Assembly (NCBI RefSeq): GCF_020320395.1
Contig: NZ_JAEDAH010000058.1
Coordinates: 51,549 to 112,692 of the forward strand
Origin: Thalassolituus marinus
GTDB lineage: Bacteria > Pseudomonadota > Gammaproteobacteria > Pseudomonadales > Oceanobacteraceae
Direction of reading: 5' to 3'
Length of the DNA: 61,144 bases
Made by a program: the position numbers and the translations under genes. Position 1 is the first letter of the stretch; the number at the start of each line of letters is the position of its first letter. A model generated the notes under the pieces. The model did not search any database and was not told the DNA's origin. It saw nothing but the letters and a program-made list of their open reading frames with translations. Of the stretch, positions 59,266 through 61,144 are shown in pieces.

Positions 59266-59282
59266 TGCATTTAAATGGTGCT
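59266..59282. promoter_or_regulatory. NtrC-binding box 2 upstream of ntrB
   Basis: TGCATTTAAATGGTGCT: the right half is nearly perfect and the left half is weaker. Its centre is 31 bp (three helical turns) from box 1, which suits cooperative binding on one face. Confidence 0.6.
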
Positions 59283-59286
59283 GAGG

Positions 59287-59808
59287 CTAATTGCCGCGCT
59301 TCAGGACCGATGAGCGCTGGACGAACAGTTTAACCAGATTGCTGCTGATCAGGGTGATGCCATCTTTGTCTTTTACCACCATCTGCAGCTGATGTTCGCC
59401 TCTGTCAAGGTTGGTCAGCTGAAACGCAGTTTGACGTCCTTCACGCAGGGCTACGCCATTGTCCATCAGTATCAGGGTATCGGATTCGCGCAACCCAGGG
59501 CTGAGGATGCCACTGACTTCAACGTTGCCGGCATAGCCGGTGGCCAGTGTATGACCGCTCTGCGGCGTAACAATGCTCAGGCTGGTGTAATTGAAAGCTG
59601 GCTCGGATGCTCGTGCGGGCTGCTGAACCTGAGGTGGAGGAACAAATGCAGGGACGGATGGCAGTTCCCGCACAACATGCTTTTCGGCGTTGGCCGATGG
59701 CTTGTCGCTGAACACCACGTTGCCGTTCGCATCGCGCGACATATAGACATCAGCAGCAAGCGCCCCGTGGGCTGCCAGCAAACTGAGCAGTAGTGTGGTG
59801 ATCTTCAT
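59287..59808 (-). CDS. DUF4124 domain secreted protein
   Basis: A 173-residue periplasmic protein: signal peptide (MKITTLLLSLLAAHGALA), then the DUF4124 domain (ADVYMSRDANGNVVFSDKP), a Pro/Gln-rich linker, and an Ig-like beta domain (TLATGYAGNVEVSGILSPGL, GEHQLQMVVKDKDG). A DUF4124 gene precedes ntrBC in Pseudomonas too. Role unknown. It is in the same orientation as ntrB, but the NtrC boxes begin five bases beyond its stop. Confidence 0.88.
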   Translation of the reverse strand: MKITTLLLSLLAAHGALAADVYMSRDANGNVVFSDKPSANAEKHVVRELPSVPAFVPPPQVQQPARASEPAFNYTSLSIVTPQSGHTLATGYAGNVEVSGILSPGLRESDTLILMDNGVALREGRQTAFQLTNLDRGEHQLQMVVKDKDGITLISSNLVKLFVQRSSVLKRGN

Positions 59809-59939
59809 CTGTTTTCCCTGATTAACGAGGCCGCATGGTTGTGGCGACGATACTCTGCATTATCGACCGGCTACGGTGCGATATGCAAAAGCTGTATGCT
59901 TAGCAGATAGTAAAAACCGGCAGGAGTTCACAAACAAAG

Positions 59940-60374
59940 ATGATTGGTCTGATTCAACGGGCTGGAAAAGCCCGCGTCACCGTTAATGGTGAAGTCACCG
60001 GAGAAATCGGCAAGGGTATTTTGCTGCTGCTGGGTGTACAGAAAGACGATGATGATACTGCTCTGCAGCGTTTACTGCACAAGGTGCTCAATTACCGCAT
60101 ATTTCCGGATGATGAAGGTCGAATGAATCTGAGCTTGCTGGATACGGGTTACGAGTTGCTGGTGGTTTCCCAGTTCACGCTGGCAGCGGAAACCAGCAAA
60201 GGCATGCGCCCCGGCTTTTCGACTGCTGCAGCACCGCAGATTGCCAATGAAATGTATGAGCGTTTTGTGGCGCTGGCGGCTGAGCAGGTAAAAGTGCAGA
60301 CGGGCCGCTTTGGTGCTGACATGCAGGTAGAGCTGGTGAATGATGGGCCGGTAACTTTCTGGTTGCAGACCTGA
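59940..60374 (+). CDS. dtd: D-aminoacyl-tRNA deacylase
   Basis: Hydrolyses D-aminoacyl-tRNAs and glycyl-tRNA-Ala, preventing misincorporation. At 144 residues it is the usual length, beginning [19 protein letters not shown]. The two active-site motifs are clear: [17 protein letters not shown] and the cross-subunit Gly-cisPro segment [17 protein letters not shown] lies 13 nt before the ATG. It diverges from the DUF4124 gene. Confidence 0.96.
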   Translation: MIGLIQRAGKARVTVNGEVTGEIGKGILLLLGVQKDDDDTALQRLLHKVLNYRIFPDDEGRMNLSLLDTGYELLVVSQFTLAAETSKGMRPGFSTAAAPQIANEMYERFVALAAEQVKVQTGRFGADMQVELVNDGPVTFWLQT

Positions 60375-60653
60375 TCGGAGTTGCAGACTTGTCGCGCTTT
60401 GACTGGCTGCGGATTCTGCTTATCCGGGCTTTATCTGATGCCCGCCGCGAGTCAATTTCTTATAAAAATATCAATATTTGGAATTGGTTATCTGAACCGT
60501 TAAGAATTGCAACGAAACGGCATTGGCAGATGATTGCCGGGGCGGTTCTTGTTATGCTCGGCGGTCTTTCGCCTTTTTCAGGGAAATCTGTCGGCCACTC
60601 TGTTCAGCACTGCTGCTGTCTGGCTGTTTCCCGTTAGCTGAACGGATACGATT

Positions 60654-61028
60654 GTGGATTATTCAATTCTTAAACACAGCCATGCAGGCCTGGCCTATCT
60701 GACGATTTTATTATTCGTGGGGCGTTTCCTGCTGTTTTATTTTTATCCGGTGTGGCGCCGTAATCGACTGCTGAAAATTCTGCCGCATGTGCTGGATACT
60801 CTGTTGCTGGTGTTTGCTGTGATGCTATGCATTCAGATTGCACAGTATCCGGTTCACGATCACTGGCTGACAGCCAAAGTGGTTGGCTTGTTTTGTTACA
60901 TTGGATTTGGTTCGATTGCGATTAAGACAGCGAGCCGACGTGCTTTTTTTGCAGCAATAGCCAGTTACCTGTTTGTTCTTGGGGCTGCAAAAGCGCACGA
61001 TCCTCTCTCCTGGCTGGCATATTTCTGA
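60654..61028 (+). CDS. SirB2 family membrane protein
   Basis: A 124-residue protein with four hydrophobic helices (SHAGLAYLTILLFVGRFLLF, LDTLLLVFAVMLCIQIA, VVGLFCYIGFGSIAI, FFAAIASYLFVLGAAKAHDP), typical of the SirB/SirB2 (PF04247) invasion-gene-expression-up-regulator family. Activity unknown. The start is GTG at 60654 with a poor ribosome site (CGGA). The 279 bp between dtd and this gene hold no convincing gene. A strong terminator follows. Confidence 0.85.
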   Translation: MDYSILKHSHAGLAYLTILLFVGRFLLFYFYPVWRRNRLLKILPHVLDTLLLVFAVMLCIQIAQYPVHDHWLTAKVVGLFCYIGFGSIAIKTASRRAFFAAIASYLFVLGAAKAHDPLSWLAYF

Positions 61029-61038
61029 TTCGTGTAAA

Positions 61039-61070
61039 TAAAAAAAGGCCGGATAATCCGGCCTTTTTTT
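61039..61070 (+). terminator. Terminator of the SirB2-family gene
   Basis: An A-run, GGCCGGAT, ATCCGGCC and a run of seven T: a perfect long stem, able to work in both directions, 11 bp past the stop codon. Confidence 0.92.
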
Positions 61071-61144
61071 AGGTTCATCGCATTTAAGCGTGAAAAATGA
61101 GAACGGCAGTAAAATCGGTTAAGTTTGCATTCGCCAAAACCCAA

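Noticed and set aside
60389-60637. 82-codon open frame between dtd and the SirB2-family gene
   Set aside because: TTG start without ribosome site, no recognisable domain, odd Cys/His-rich end; probably chance.

Overview
The window is a contiguous piece of chromosome from a polar-flagellated, MSHA-piliated gammaproteobacterium. Gene content and order (rpoD-dnaG-yqeY-rpsU facing tsaD; lptD-surA-pdxA-rsmA-apaGH with amgK-murU-djlA diverging; gpmI-envC-ctpA-yibQ; secB-trmL-ntrC-ntrB) resemble Pseudomonas and the marine Oceanospirillales (Thalassolituus/Oceanobacter-like). That placement is an inference from synteny and protein style; no database was searched. Almost every base is accounted for by housekeeping genes, and there is no prophage, CRISPR array or intact insertion sequence.

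Layout. 1-2.1 kb: a 7-bp tandem array abutting an AEC-family permease gene, a MerR regulator with a textbook 19-bp-spacer promoter, a gene-free stretch with three copies of a 20-bp direct repeat, and tRNA-Ile2(CAU). 2.2-7.2 kb: rpoD, dnaG, yqeY, rpsU (macromolecular synthesis locus, reverse strand). 7.3-10.5 kb: tsaD, folB, folK converging on cca. 10.5-15.5 kb: TraF-like outer-membrane protein, a possible tiny gene, an EamA transporter, and flgP-flgT behind a clear sigma-28 promoter. 15.5-20.3 kb: prkA-yeaH-spoVR stress operon. 20.5-27.7 kb: lptD-surA-pdxA-rsmA-apaG-apaH-glpE, tightly overlapped. 27.8-30.3 kb: amgK-murU-djlA (cell-wall sugar recycling plus a J-domain protein). 30.3-33.0 kb: a frameshifted periplasmic solute-binding gene and a Tat-exported FAD oxidoreductase paired with a cytochrome c5. 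33.0-37.9 kb: gpmI-envC-ctpA-yibQ. 38.2-40.2 kb: rhodanese, secB and trmL, with a 627-bp mobile-type element between secB and trmL. 40.4-56.5 kb: a complete MSHA pilus cluster, mshI to mshQ. 56.5-59.8 kb: ntrC, ntrB with two NtrC boxes upstream, and a DUF4124 gene. 59.9-61.1 kb: dtd and a SirB2-family gene.

The most notable discovery is the element at 39128-39754. It has perfect 15-bp terminal inverted repeats and a 10-bp target duplication, and it lies precisely inside what was a perfect bidirectional secB/trmL terminator. It carries no credible protein. Instead it holds two related, inversely oriented, highly structured units. Each has a stem enclosing two hairpins whose hexaloops (ATGGAT, AGGGAT/AGGGAC) fit the A-N-GGA loop bound by CsrA/RsmA proteins. 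Other points of interest are the sigma-28 promoter for flgPT, NtrC boxes at ntrB, a one-base frameshift in the solute-binding gene, an acidic tail on NtrC, the Tat-FAD oxidase/cytochrome pair, and a lectin-like adhesin architecture in MshQ.
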